Source: Pedobacter duraquae (GTDB lineage: Bacteria; Bacteroidota; Bacteroidia; Sphingobacteriales; Sphingobacteriaceae). Taken from it: a stretch of DNA of 64,000 nucleotides. The stretch is from positions 310,001 through 374,000 of the forward strand of contig NZ_SNWM01000004.1 in assembly GCF_004362245.1 (NCBI RefSeq). Direction: 5' to 3'. Made by a program: the position numbers and the translations under genes. Under the pieces are notes generated by a model, which saw nothing but the letters and a program-made list of their open reading frames with translations, had not been told where the DNA came from and did no database searches. Positions within the stretch are counted from its first letter, which is position 1, and each line of letters begins with the position of its first letter. Below are positions 26,501 through 34,197 of this stretch, one piece after another.

Positions 26501-27632
26501 GCACAAAATTATTAATAAGTGAGTTCGATTTTAGTGCATCATGTTTAATAGTCTGGAATTGTGCACTTTGCTGATCGATCACGTTTATCCCACCTCTCAA
26601 GGTAGCAATCCATTTTCTAGATTCTTTGTCTTCGTAAACCTGCGCTACCGAATTGCTGCTTAGCAACCCTTTTTCCCTCCCTGCCAACAAACGAGTTATC
26701 TTTTTGCCTTGGGTATCGTAAATATAAATTCCAGAGCCATCAGTAGAAATCCACAGTTTCTTCTGCCTATCCAGCATCAAATTCATAATGTTATCGTTAT
26801 TTTGATAACCATCAAGTTTATCTATGATATTATTTTGAATATCATATCTGTAGAGGCCGGCTTCTGTACCAATCCATAATATATTCTGTTCTCCACAAAT
26901 TATTTTCGTTGCATTTCTTATTTCGGAATTAATAAGTTTTATTTTACCATTGATGGGATTGTAACTGCAAAGGCCAAAATCTTTGACATACATCCATAAT
27001 TTACCATCATTAGACAAACAAAGTGCTTTAAGAGCATAATCTTTATTTTCATTCAGTAATATTCTGCCGGCAATGACAGCGTCCTTCTTTAGCACAAAGA
27101 GGCCATTTTCTTCCGTAGATATAAATATTGAACCAGCTTTACTAATTGCTATAGAATTGACCGATGCCGTTAGGGTATCTTGCTTACCGTTATTATAAAA
27201 AAGTAATTTATGAAATTTAGAATCAGCATAACTATAGTATGAAATACCCTTCTGGGTGCCGATCCAAATTCTGTTGAGATCATCGCCATTAAGTACAGTA
27301 ATGTGGTTATTTATTAAAGAATTACCAACACCCTGGCTATTCCTAAATATCTTAAAATTGTAACCATCATATCTGTTGAGGCCGTCGTAAGTGCCCATCC
27401 ACATAAACCCAAACCTATCAAGATAAAGCGAGTTAACGATGTTATTCGACAGTCCGTTTTCTACGCCAATATATTTGATTGAAGGTAGGGATTGTGAACG
27501 GCACAAACCTACACTTAGGAATAAACACGTTGCAAAACCAATGGAAATCTTGTAGACTGAAGGCATAAAACGAAGAAGGAAGATATTCGGTATCCACGAA
27601 TGTACATTTTTTTTAGTTTCCACCCGTACCAT
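23523..27632 (-). CDS. Hybrid two-component system regulator (HTCS) of the polysaccharide locus
   Basis: 1369 residues. A signal-like segment (ATCLFLSVGLCRSQS) is followed by two beta-propellers of Reg_prop repeats (about 60-690, repeating WIGTxxGL and LWxGT units), a Y_Y_Y domain (about 700-790) and one membrane helix near 800. Then come HisKA (FTNISHELRTPLTL, His about 847), HATPase (NLLSNALKFTPNGG), a receiver (VIDDNSE near 1109; DVVISDVNMDG with the phospho-Asp) and a C-terminal AraC HTH (1265-1360). It senses a periplasmic oligosaccharide directly and activates the locus. ATG 27566 would give a shorter signal peptide; I kept the longer start, but the choice is open. Confidence 0.96.
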   Translation of the reverse strand: MVRVETKKNVHSWIPNIFLLRFMPSVYKISIGFATCLFLSVGLCRSQSLPSIKYIGVENGLSNNIVNSLYLDRFGFMWMGTYDGLNRYDGYNFKIFRNSQGVGNSLINNHITVLNGDDLNRIWIGTQKGISYYSYADSKFHKLLFYNNGKQDTLTASVNSIAISKAGSIFISTEENGLFVLKKDAVIAGRILLNENKDYALKALCLSNDGKLWMYVKDFGLCSYNPINGKIKLINSEIRNATKIICGEQNILWIGTEAGLYRYDIQNNIIDKLDGYQNNDNIMNLMLDRQKKLWISTDGSGIYIYDTQGKKITRLLAGREKGLLSSNSVAQVYEDKESRKWIATLRGGINVIDQQSAQFQTIKHDALKSNSLINNFVLSFSEDENQNVWIGTDGGGLSHWNRKLNTFTNYIKTNDPGSLKSNFITSILNDSDNNVWIASFSGGIDRFDKREKKFIHYSCYNDIKRIEEVNIWKLFQDRDENLWAGTTKGGALYRYNQSMDKFELFDNRLKDIHALFQDGKGNLWAGNYTELIKIDPINKRHEFTKVDLAIRTINEDSKRHLWMGIEGGGLLQFDPTTKKIIKYTEHDGLPSSSVLNILVDSKDNLWCSTYNGLSKFDIKERTFKNYFTSDGLQSNQFNYNAALKLKDGAFLFGGINGFNLFYPGNIKENKRIPKIVLTDFKINNISLDLDSNYKNMSIVDLHEISVPYNSAISVDYAAIEFSFQEQISYAYYLEGWDRGWNEVNKLTTAYYSRLNEGKYKLHIKSTDTEGVWSTNEKIILIQILPPWYRSWWAYISYLVLLSIAYYVFQTYRNRQRNLKHEVEITNLKMEREKDSNEKKLNFFTNISHELRTPLTLIVNPIKDILNSKESGQEKNDLTVVYRNSRRLLSLVDQLLLFRKTESENDTLNIVKINIFKFSKEIFLCFGYLAKNNNIDYIFDGNDEDLHIYADRDKLEIVFFNLLSNALKFTPNGGAVKFKVATTANGIKVEVSDSGPGIPDGVGEKLFEKFYKVMNKTSLKMGFGIGLYLAKVFVEQHKGKIYFLSDHGVGTSFFIEMPVGEALDYEEGRLVDSELTYANELIAHDRNDVEFSEKDTIGNLELLISDLHSILVIDDNSEIIDYINQIFKDNFKIYKATNGIAGLNACKEFLPDVVISDVNMDGLNGIELCRAIKEDLALSHIPVILLTADPNTEIRLQGIEVGAYDFISKPFDKELFTAKINGVIKNRINLQSYFYNEITLKSDAHKVSEEDRGFLQKCIDIIEGNLTEDSFNVKTLASDLGMSHSNLYKKIKATSGQSINGFVRFIRLRKAAELLINTNLNINEASFRVGMNDVKYFREHFQKLFKLTPSEFVKKHRRTFHKYYNLNSPN

Positions 27633-27747
27633 TAAAAATCAAGATGATTTCATAAGAACTCGATGTTAAACGAAGTTGCTGTGGTTTTCACAGTAAGCTT
27701 TCCTACCCGTTACCGATCGATCCATCTGCCCAATTAGATTACTGCAC

Positions 27748-27858
27748 ATGCAGGACGATTGGAAATTGAGGAAAAACGAAACATTACAGTGCGCAAAATG
27801 TTCCAAAGAGACATCAACCAGAAAACATGGATACTGCAATTGCGAAAATCCTCATTAG
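27748..27858 (+). CDS. Candidate 36-residue zinc-ribbon-like small protein
   Basis: ATG at 27748 opens 36 codons ending in TAG at 27856-27858. The product has LQCAKCSKETSTRKHGYCNC: a CxxC pair, 11 residues, then CxC, in an otherwise lysine-rich, hydrophilic peptide. Such cysteine spacing suggests a small zinc-binding module. I see no clear ribosome binding site and know no named family, so it could be a chance frame. It lies in the 320-base stretch between the HTCS gene and the GNAT gene, where I see nothing else. Confidence 0.3.
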   Translation: MQDDWKLRKNETLQCAKCSKETSTRKHGYCNCENPH

Positions 27859-27954
27859 ACAGATTAAGCACCTTACTCTGAACTCTTCCGGCACATCTAA
27901 TATTGATGTTGGCGAACGCGCCATTTCTGTAATTGGAGGTAGATTTTGGATTTA

Positions 27955-28437
27955 ATGCGGACGAATATAGATGCTCAACCAATTGACAAGAGTCCAATAA
28001 TATTAGCGGCAGAAGCAAGTGATTATGACGAGCTCATCAACCTCTGGGAAGAATCTGTCGTAGCCACACATGGATTCCTCAGTCAAAGTGAGATTCAGGA
28101 CTATAAGCTATTGATCTATGACTACTATTTTGATGCACAGAATCTTTACTACATTAGGGATGAATACCAAATACATGGCTTCATAGGTCTCAATGGTAAT
28201 TTCATTCAAATGCTATTCATTAGACCGATGTTTATAGGTCAGGGAATCGGTAAAGCACTTATCCATTTTGCTATCGATAAACATGGCGCTAACAATGTCG
28301 ATGTAAATGAACAAAATATTCCCGCCGTAAATTTCTACCAACATCTTGGTTTTGAAGTCACCGAAAGGTTTGATAAAGATGCTGCCGGTAAGCCACATCC
28401 GATCCTATCGATGAAATTACGCCATGTCATCAATTAA
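27955..28437 (+). CDS. GNAT family N-acetyltransferase
   Basis: 160 residues. The acetyl-CoA loop is RPMFIGQGIGKALIHFAID (R/Q-x-x-G-x-G/A) near residue 90, followed by NNVDVNEQNIPAVNFYQHLG, the beta5/alpha4 signature of GNAT enzymes of the YjaB/RimI-like type. It would transfer an acetyl group to a small molecule or protein amine; the substrate is unknown. An upstream TTG at 27946 lies 5 bases after a GGAGGT sequence (27935-27940), one of few Shine-Dalgarno-like sites here, so the real start might be that TTG; I chose ATG. It stands alone and converges with the DUF2141 gene. Confidence 0.87.
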   Translation: MRTNIDAQPIDKSPIILAAEASDYDELINLWEESVVATHGFLSQSEIQDYKLLIYDYYFDAQNLYYIRDEYQIHGFIGLNGNFIQMLFIRPMFIGQGIGKALIHFAIDKHGANNVDVNEQNIPAVNFYQHLGFEVTERFDKDAAGKPHPILSMKLRHVIN

Positions 28438-28495
28438 CTTTGATTACATGACGGTTTAAATTTTAGTGGACTATCTGTTCCTGCATCAGGATTCG

Positions 28496-28927
28496 CTAAA
28501 AGTACCTGACCTTAATCTCAGTCTTGCTCGGATCGGATGTCAAGTTAACCTTAAAATCGTCAAAGGAAGGCTTTTTGAACTTCATCATAAAGTTTGAAAA
28601 CCCAAATCCTTCCTTTGGCATTCTTATAAAATTTTTATCCATTTTGCCATTGCTATTTTCATCATCCAGTAGAATAATTCCATAAATCCCCGGCTCGATC
28701 TTAAAAGTTAAGATCAGGTTTCCGCCGACAATAGCTTTTTTCTGAAAAACTAGGTTTTTGACAGGCTGAGATTTTTCAAATCCCTCGCTGTCTTTAAAAA
28801 TGGTTAATTTGATGTTTCCCCGTTCGGATCTAATTCCGATAACCTTTATCTGTGTTTCGATGGTTTGCCCGTAAGACAGAGAAATGTTTAGAAGCAAGCT
28901 TAAGCCCAAAGCTTCAATTTTTTTCAT
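28496..28927 (-). CDS. DUF2141 family secreted protein
   Basis: 143 residues with a signal peptide ending near SLSYGQ (about 20). The mature part shows the DUF2141 pattern: RGNIKLTIFKDSEGFEKS, IEPGIYGIILLDDENSNGKM (with a DxNxNGxxD-like acidic loop) and the closing MPKEGFGFSNF. These are small periplasmic or secreted beta-rich proteins of unknown function, widespread in Bacteroidota. The acidic DENSNGKMD loop resembles a calcium-binding loop, which is inference. It is a single gene, convergent with the GNAT gene. Confidence 0.85.
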   Translation of the reverse strand: MKKIEALGLSLLLNISLSYGQTIETQIKVIGIRSERGNIKLTIFKDSEGFEKSQPVKNLVFQKKAIVGGNLILTFKIEPGIYGIILLDDENSNGKMDKNFIRMPKEGFGFSNFMMKFKKPSFDDFKVNLTSDPSKTEIKVRYF

Positions 28928-29152
28928 ATAGTAAAATCCAATTAGTGATTGATTAGGGCTAAAGTATTGGGTTTGTGAAATCGATCATTGCAAAAGATGA
29001 CGGGCTGGGTAAACTACCTGCTGAAAGTGCCTAAATAAGGGTTGGGCCGAGTCCCGATGTGTTTCATCGCCTTAATACCCGATCCTGTCAGAAAACACTA
29101 TCTCATGCCACTTAAGATTACGTGTTTTGTAGAAATCGAAAGGACAAATAGT

Positions 29153-29827
29153 ATGCAACTTCTACATCAAACAAACATCTTCATCCACATCATTGCAGGT
29201 TCATTAGCATTATGCCTGGGTCTTATGACCGCGATCTTTTACAAAAAGAAAAGATGGCATGTAAAATTCGGCTGGTGGTTTGTGTGGATGATGAGCCTGG
29301 TGGTAGTAACTGGGCTCACTGGAATATTTGTGTTTAACCGGAACAGTTTCCTGCTTGTAATCACCTTATTAAGTGGCTACAACTGTTTTAGTGGAATCCG
29401 TGCCGTACGTTTGAAAGGGAACAAACCCAGGTTAATCGATTTGATGATGCCTTTGGCAATAATAGCCGTTGGAGGTCGGTATTTGTATAGTCTGCAGTCA
29501 TCAGGTCTATATTGGTCGCCGGTAGTTGTTTACTCCACACTGGGTGCATTACTGTTGGTTACGGCATACGATTTATCAAAAAACTGGCAGAGCAACATCG
29601 CTCGTAAAAAGGCGGTTTATTATGAACATGCCTATAAAATGATCAGTGCTTTAAGTGGACTTGCATCGGCCTTTGCTGGCACTGTATTTCCTCAATACCA
29701 TCCTTACAGCCAGTTCCTGCCATCAGTTCTAGGTTTGTGCTGGATTCTTGCTATCTTCATCAGACTCAATAATGACTCAAAACTTCAACGAAAACAAGTC
29801 GTCTCCAGCTATGCCCCCATTGGTTAA
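29153..29827 (+). CDS. Seven-helix membrane protein, DUF2306-like, upstream of LytS/LytTR
   Basis: 224 residues from ATG 29153. The frame is open from 29042, but the upstream part is polar and lacks membrane character, whereas the chosen start gives MQLLHQTNIFIHIIAG at once. About seven hydrophobic segments follow, with an early HxxAG and a HVKFGWWFVWMM loop resembling DUF2306-type proteins, though I am not certain of the family. Its 3' end overlaps the LytS kinase start (29772) by 56 bases, so the three genes to 31575 form one operon. A role in sensing or transport linked to that system is inference. Confidence 0.7.
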   Translation: MQLLHQTNIFIHIIAGSLALCLGLMTAIFYKKKRWHVKFGWWFVWMMSLVVVTGLTGIFVFNRNSFLLVITLLSGYNCFSGIRAVRLKGNKPRLIDLMMPLAIIAVGGRYLYSLQSSGLYWSPVVVYSTLGALLLVTAYDLSKNWQSNIARKKAVYYEHAYKMISALSGLASAFAGTVFPQYHPYSQFLPSVLGLCWILAIFIRLNNDSKLQRKQVVSSYAPIG

Positions 29828-30833
29828 AACGTTACTGATCTGCCTTTTAATCGGGATCTCGTTTGGTGGCTACTTATATTTTTCTTACGACCCACATTGG
29901 CAGCGTATCGTCACTTCATTGATTTCGACAATGGTAATTGGTTCGCTGATGATGACCTGCGTCTACCAGAGGCGCTACTTTTTATGGATTACCGCTTACC
30001 AAAGTCTGAAGATACTGATTATGATTATTTTACTCTGCATTGCTGCATTGCTCGGTACGGGGTTTAGCCTTTGGTCGCAAACACTTTTAACACCATCTGG
30101 TCGTTTCGTATTATTTAGCGGAAGTAATATTTATGTGCTTAATATTTTGATCGTATTGGTAACTGGTCTCCCTATCTATGTGAGTGAAGAAGCGAAAGAG
30201 AATTTGAATAACAGGTTGATTAACCAGCAATATCGTTTGTTACAATTAGAAAAGCAGCAGGCAGAAGCCGAACTGGAATTGTTAAGGGCAAAGGTTAATC
30301 CTCATTTTTTGTACAATGTACACAACACGATTGCAGGTCTGATCAGAACTGACGCTTCTAAAGCGGAGGAGATGATTTTGTTGCTTTCTAAATTTTTCAG
30401 GTTTACCATAAATAAAACGAGTACTGGTTTACACAGTATTGAAGATGAGCTGGATATTGTACATACGTACCTGCAACTGCAACAGATACGGTACGGAAAC
30501 CGGTTAAAGTATCAGATCAATGTTGAACCAGAAATCGTTTACCAGCAGATACCTTCATTTATTTTACAGCCACTGGTCGAAAATGCGGTAAAGCATGGTA
30601 TTGAGCAATCGGCATCACAGGGCCTGATTACTGTTCAAATTACTATTGACGATCAAAGAATGGTACTGATGGTTGGTGACTCCGGTTCAGACTTCCCTGA
30701 AGTACCTGGCACAGGGCATGGACTATCTATTATCATGAACAAATTGAAATTGCTTTACGGAAACGATTATTCATTAGAACTCATTAACAAACCTCAAAAA
30801 AATGTGCGCATTATTATCCCACACAAAAATTAG
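29772..30833 (+). CDS. LytS-type sensor histidine kinase
   Basis: 353 residues from ATG 29772 (ATG 29811 is an alternative). Four membrane segments lie in residues about 20-140, then a coiled linker (LLQLEKQQAEAELELLRAK) and the His_kinase domain with the phospho-acceptor motif VNPHFLYNVHNTIAGL and the ATP-binding LQPLVENAVKHGIEQ. This is the LytS/YehU-like class without HisKA. It phosphorylates the LytTR regulator encoded directly after it (32-base overlap). No extracellular sensor domain is present, so the signal is probably sensed in or near the membrane. Confidence 0.92.
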   Translation: MTQNFNENKSSPAMPPLVKTLLICLLIGISFGGYLYFSYDPHWQRIVTSLISTMVIGSLMMTCVYQRRYFLWITAYQSLKILIMIILLCIAALLGTGFSLWSQTLLTPSGRFVLFSGSNIYVLNILIVLVTGLPIYVSEEAKENLNNRLINQQYRLLQLEKQQAEAELELLRAKVNPHFLYNVHNTIAGLIRTDASKAEEMILLLSKFFRFTINKTSTGLHSIEDELDIVHTYLQLQQIRYGNRLKYQINVEPEIVYQQIPSFILQPLVENAVKHGIEQSASQGLITVQITIDDQRMVLMVGDSGSDFPEVPGTGHGLSIIMNKLKLLYGNDYSLELINKPQKNVRIIIPHKN

Positions 30834-31575
30834 TACCGTCTTAGTGGATGATGAGCCGGTGGCCGTTGAACGTTTACGAAATGAGCTGCAGGTATTTCCA
30901 CAAATCAATGTCATAGGCATTGCTTCAGACGGTATTTCGGCTGTTAAGCTCATCAACGCAGAACGTCCAGATGTGGTATTTTTGGATATACAAATGCCGG
31001 AAATTAACGGATTCGGTGTAATGAGTCGCTTGATCTATCAGCCGCTTATTGTTTTTGTGACCGCTTTTGATGAATATGCGGTGACCGCTTTTGAAAAGAA
31101 TTCATTAGATTATTTGCTCAAACCTGTCGCTTCCGACCGGCTTGCTATAACTATGCAGCGTGTATTAAACCGAAAAAATGAGCAGGCAGAAGTTTTTGCG
31201 AAAATAAAAGAGATCGAGCAGGAAAAGGAGGCCAAAGCATACATCACCACTATTCCGGTAAAAACAGGCCCTAAAATACAACTGATATCTGTAAGTGATA
31301 TTTATTTTTTTGAAGCCAAAGACAAATATGTTTTCCTGCATACTTACGATGACGAAAAGCTACTTGATAATTCGTTAACATATCTTGAGAGTCGTTTGCC
31401 GCCAGAATTTATCAGGGTACACCGAAGCTTCATTCTCAATAAGCACAAAGTCAAGGAAATCCAGAAATATTTTAAAGGTGGCTTCGTTTTCACTTTAAGC
31501 GATACTAGCAACAGCCGAATAAAAAGCGCTTCTTCTTTTAATGAAGATATCAAGAATAAACTACTATTGATATAA
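30802..31575 (+). CDS. LytTR family response regulator
   Basis: 257 residues. The receiver spans about residues 10-125, with VLVDDEPVAVERL, phospho-Asp in DVVFLDIQMPEI, FVTAFDEYAV and the closing DYLLKPV. The LytTR DNA-binding domain spans about 155-255 (KIQLISVSDIYFFEAKDKYV, FIRVHRSFILNKHKV). Its start overlaps the kinase stop by 32 bases, which marks translational coupling. The gene at 31584 is convergent, with only eight bases between. Targets are unknown. Confidence 0.93.
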   Translation: MCALLSHTKISTVLVDDEPVAVERLRNELQVFPQINVIGIASDGISAVKLINAERPDVVFLDIQMPEINGFGVMSRLIYQPLIVFVTAFDEYAVTAFEKNSLDYLLKPVASDRLAITMQRVLNRKNEQAEVFAKIKEIEQEKEAKAYITTIPVKTGPKIQLISVSDIYFFEAKDKYVFLHTYDDEKLLDNSLTYLESRLPPEFIRVHRSFILNKHKVKEIQKYFKGGFVFTLSDTSNSRIKSASSFNEDIKNKLLLI

Positions 31576-31583
31576 ACCTATAT

Positions 31584-32726
31584 TTAGCGAATTTCAGTTT
31601 CTACATTGATCTTTTCTTCCGCCAATTCAATGTCTGCGGCATCTGCAACCGGCTCGTTGTTCAATTTCTTTAATCCGGGGCTATACTGAAAGTTAATACA
31701 CATGGGAAAATGATCAGAACCACAGCTGTTCATCCGTTTGATACCAGAGAGCGTAAAATCGGCGGAGCAAAAGATGTGGTCGAGCGGAAAGCGCAGAAAA
31801 AAGTATTTGGCGTTAAAGCTATTGAAAAAACCGCGACCTCTCCTCGGGTCGAGCAAGCCAGAAACCTTACCGAAAAGTTCCGTAGTGTAGCTCCATGCTA
31901 CATCATTCAGATCGCCCATAACTATTACTGGAAGTTCACATTCCTTGGCCATTTTTGCCACCATCAGGATTTCTTTGTCCCGCTCTGTCGACCTTGGATT
32001 TTCCTGGGGAACAGGAGGCTCAGGATGCAAGCAATACAATCTTAACCACTGACCAGAATTTAGCTTAACTTCAACTTGTATCGAAGGTATATCATCTTCC
32101 ACAAGAAAATTGATGCTACCATTCCGAAGTTCAAGTCGGGAATAAAAAATCATCCCATAAGTATTTTCCAACGGCATTTTAAGCTGATGGGGATAACCCT
32201 CGCCAATTTTGTCCATCTGCTGCTGCCACCAAAGATTGGTTTCAACCATGAGTACTATATCAGGATTACATTGCTCAATCAGCTTTAGATATTTTTCGCT
32301 CTCTCTGTTATCCTGATAAACGTTTGCAACCAGCAAGGATATGTTGTTCTCTCCTTCTGGTTTTGTTGAAGAAACAATCTGCTTAACGCCAAAAATGGTA
32401 AACGGCAGCACAAGATATACCAGGTACACAAGATTAACCACCAATAGCACAAAGCCGATCAATTGATGGCTCTCTACAGGCCAAAACCAAAGACTTATTA
32501 CTATCAGTAAGAAATTGAGCACCAATTTTTGTAGCCTTGGATATTCAAACACCCTAAAAATCCAATAGTCGTGTCGAATGAACGGTATTAAAGTAGCAAT
32601 GACGACGAAAATAGAAAGACAGAAAAGTGTTTGTTGCATATGTGTAGGGAGATTATGGCCAAAGGTATGCAAATACGGGGATATCGGCTCTAAGCAAGTA
32701 TAAAGCTTTAAAAACTGTATTGCCAT
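31584..32726 (-). CDS. Membrane-anchored endonuclease/exonuclease/phosphatase (EEP) family protein
   Basis: 380 residues. Three membrane helices lie in the N-terminal 115 residues, with a short loop IFRVFEYPRLQKL. The EEP domain follows: SLLVANVYQDN, VLMVETNLWW (metal-binding Glu), the double-lobe motif VIVMGDLNDVAWS (Asp, Asn) and the closing RFPLDHIFCS plus GSDHFPMCINF (catalytic Asp-His). It is a Mg-dependent phosphodiesterase or nuclease facing the periplasm; the substrate (DNA, nucleotides or phospholipid head groups) is unknown. It is transcribed alone and diverges from the gene at 32831. Confidence 0.88.
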   Translation of the reverse strand: MAIQFLKLYTCLEPISPYLHTFGHNLPTHMQQTLFCLSIFVVIATLIPFIRHDYWIFRVFEYPRLQKLVLNFLLIVISLWFWPVESHQLIGFVLLVVNLVYLVYLVLPFTIFGVKQIVSSTKPEGENNISLLVANVYQDNRESEKYLKLIEQCNPDIVLMVETNLWWQQQMDKIGEGYPHQLKMPLENTYGMIFYSRLELRNGSINFLVEDDIPSIQVEVKLNSGQWLRLYCLHPEPPVPQENPRSTERDKEILMVAKMAKECELPVIVMGDLNDVAWSYTTELFGKVSGLLDPRRGRGFFNSFNAKYFFLRFPLDHIFCSADFTLSGIKRMNSCGSDHFPMCINFQYSPGLKKLNNEPVADAADIELAEEKINVETEIR

Positions 32727-32830
32727 AGCAATCTCTTCTTGCTAAAAAATCATTAGTTATCACGCCGCAATCGTATCGCCAGCATATATTTCATTATCAT
32801 TGCTAACTTAGCACCACATCACATCTAAAT

Positions 32831-33862
32831 ATGACAACTATACAAAATCATCATAAGCGCCCAAAAAATTTATTGAGTTCGCTGACATTACTGGCAGTTT
32901 CTGTAATCTTCACGATAAACATAGCCTCTGCGCAAACTATTTCGGCCAATAAAGATTCCTTGATGAACAGTCCAATCAGTTTAGACACCCTACATTATAA
33001 ATCTTTGCTGAAACGGCTAGCTAATGGGGATGCTACCGGTAAGTGGCCCGTGGTAAGCGCTGCATATCCCCTGCCTGGCGCGATATTACCCTTTAAGCGT
33101 GTAGTGGCGTACTACGGTAATATGTACTCCAAAAACATGGGGATACTGGGTCAATATCCGCCATCGGTGATGCTGGCTAAGCTCAAGGAGGAAGTTAGAA
33201 ACTGGGAAACCGCCGATCCGAACACCCCGGTAGTACCTGCTCTACATTATATTTGCGTAACCGCTCAGGCCGATCCTGGTCGGAACGGACTGCATAACCT
33301 ACGCATGCCTTTCAAACAGATCGACAGTGTATTAAGTATGGCCAAAAGCATCAATGCACTTGTGTTTCTGGATATCCAGGTCGGGTTCAGCACTGTGGAA
33401 AAGGAACTTCCATTACTGGAGAAATATTTGAGTATGCCGAATGTGCATTTCGGGATTGATCCGGAATTTTCCATGAAAGAAGGCAGTGTCCCTGGAAAAC
33501 GTATTGGTACATTTGACGCTCAAGATATCAACTACGTTACCGGGTATTTGGCGGGCCTGGTGAAAAAATACAACTTACCCCCGAAGATTTTTGTGATACA
33601 TCGGTTCACCAAACGTATGGTGACCAATTACCAAGCGATCAAACTACGCAGTGAAATCCAGATTGTGATGGATATGGATGGCTGGGGTAGTCCTGAATCC
33701 AAAAAGAACACGTATCGAAATTTCATGACGCAGGAACCGGTACAGTTTACCGGTTTTAAACTGTTTTATAAAAACGATATCAGGAACGCCCCAAATCGTA
33801 TGTTAACGCCGAAAGAGATTCTAGCGTTGAAACCCAGTCCGATTTATATCCAGTATCAGTAA
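32831..33862 (+). CDS. Secreted protein of unknown function, possible TIM barrel
   Basis: 343 residues with a signal peptide (LLAVSVIFTINIASAQ, to about residue 35). The mature part alternates strands and helices, with VVAYYGNMYSKNMGILG, VVPALHYICVTAQADP, ALVFLDIQVGFSTVEKEL, VHFGIDPEFSM, KIFVIHRFTKRMV and IVMDMDGWGSP. The spacing of these strand ends, several closing on Asp, Glu or His, is what a TIM-barrel enzyme would show. I do not recognise a named family and would not assign a reaction. It diverges from the EEP gene and converges on the small acidic protein gene with two bases between the stops. Confidence 0.72.
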   Translation: MTTIQNHHKRPKNLLSSLTLLAVSVIFTINIASAQTISANKDSLMNSPISLDTLHYKSLLKRLANGDATGKWPVVSAAYPLPGAILPFKRVVAYYGNMYSKNMGILGQYPPSVMLAKLKEEVRNWETADPNTPVVPALHYICVTAQADPGRNGLHNLRMPFKQIDSVLSMAKSINALVFLDIQVGFSTVEKELPLLEKYLSMPNVHFGIDPEFSMKEGSVPGKRIGTFDAQDINYVTGYLAGLVKKYNLPPKIFVIHRFTKRMVTNYQAIKLRSEIQIVMDMDGWGSPESKKNTYRNFMTQEPVQFTGFKLFYKNDIRNAPNRMLTPKEILALKPSPIYIQYQ

Positions 33863-33864
33863 CC

Positions 33865-34119
33865 TTATAAAAGTTCGTCATCTTCTTCATCAATGTCCTG
33901 ACCATTTAACGCATCCAGATCATTTTCATCCAGATTAGTATCCGGATCATCATCTGGATTAAGTTCAAGATCTTCGTTACTATTTCCGGTATCGGTTGCT
34001 GAGTTATATCCATTGTTAGCTTCTTCGTCGATTGGCCTCTCTGGCGTATTTGAATCTTGTTCCGCTGATAAAATCAATGCATTATCAGCATCCAGCTTAT
34101 TTTCTTCTTTAGGTTCCAT
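33865..34119 (-). CDS. Small, extremely acidic protein
   Basis: 84 residues, of which about 30 are Asp or Glu and only three are Lys or Arg. It has no signal peptide, membrane segment, cysteine or predicted structured core; asparagine and aspartate runs such as LNPDDDPDTNLDENDLD suggest intrinsic disorder. Similar short acidic proteins occur in Pedobacter-like genomes, but I know no function; cation buffering or a chaperone-like role would be guesswork. It is a single gene between the convergent gene at 32831 and the LytTR pair. Confidence 0.6.
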   Translation of the reverse strand: MEPKEENKLDADNALILSAEQDSNTPERPIDEEANNGYNSATDTGNSNEDLELNPDDDPDTNLDENDLDALNGQDIDEEDDELL

Positions 34120-34197
34120 AGCATATTGGTTTGTTATAAAACAAGGCCAAGGTGATTTAGTTTTTACGAAGAAACTGTATACTTTTTAATGAATTGG

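Noticed and set aside
9671..27632. Polysaccharide locus as a recently acquired island
   Set aside because: No integrase, tRNA, direct repeats or obvious base-composition shift at either end.
28460..28490. Terminator between the GNAT and DUF2141 genes
   Set aside because: Only a 4-bp stem (CCTG-CAT-CAGG) with no T-run is present.
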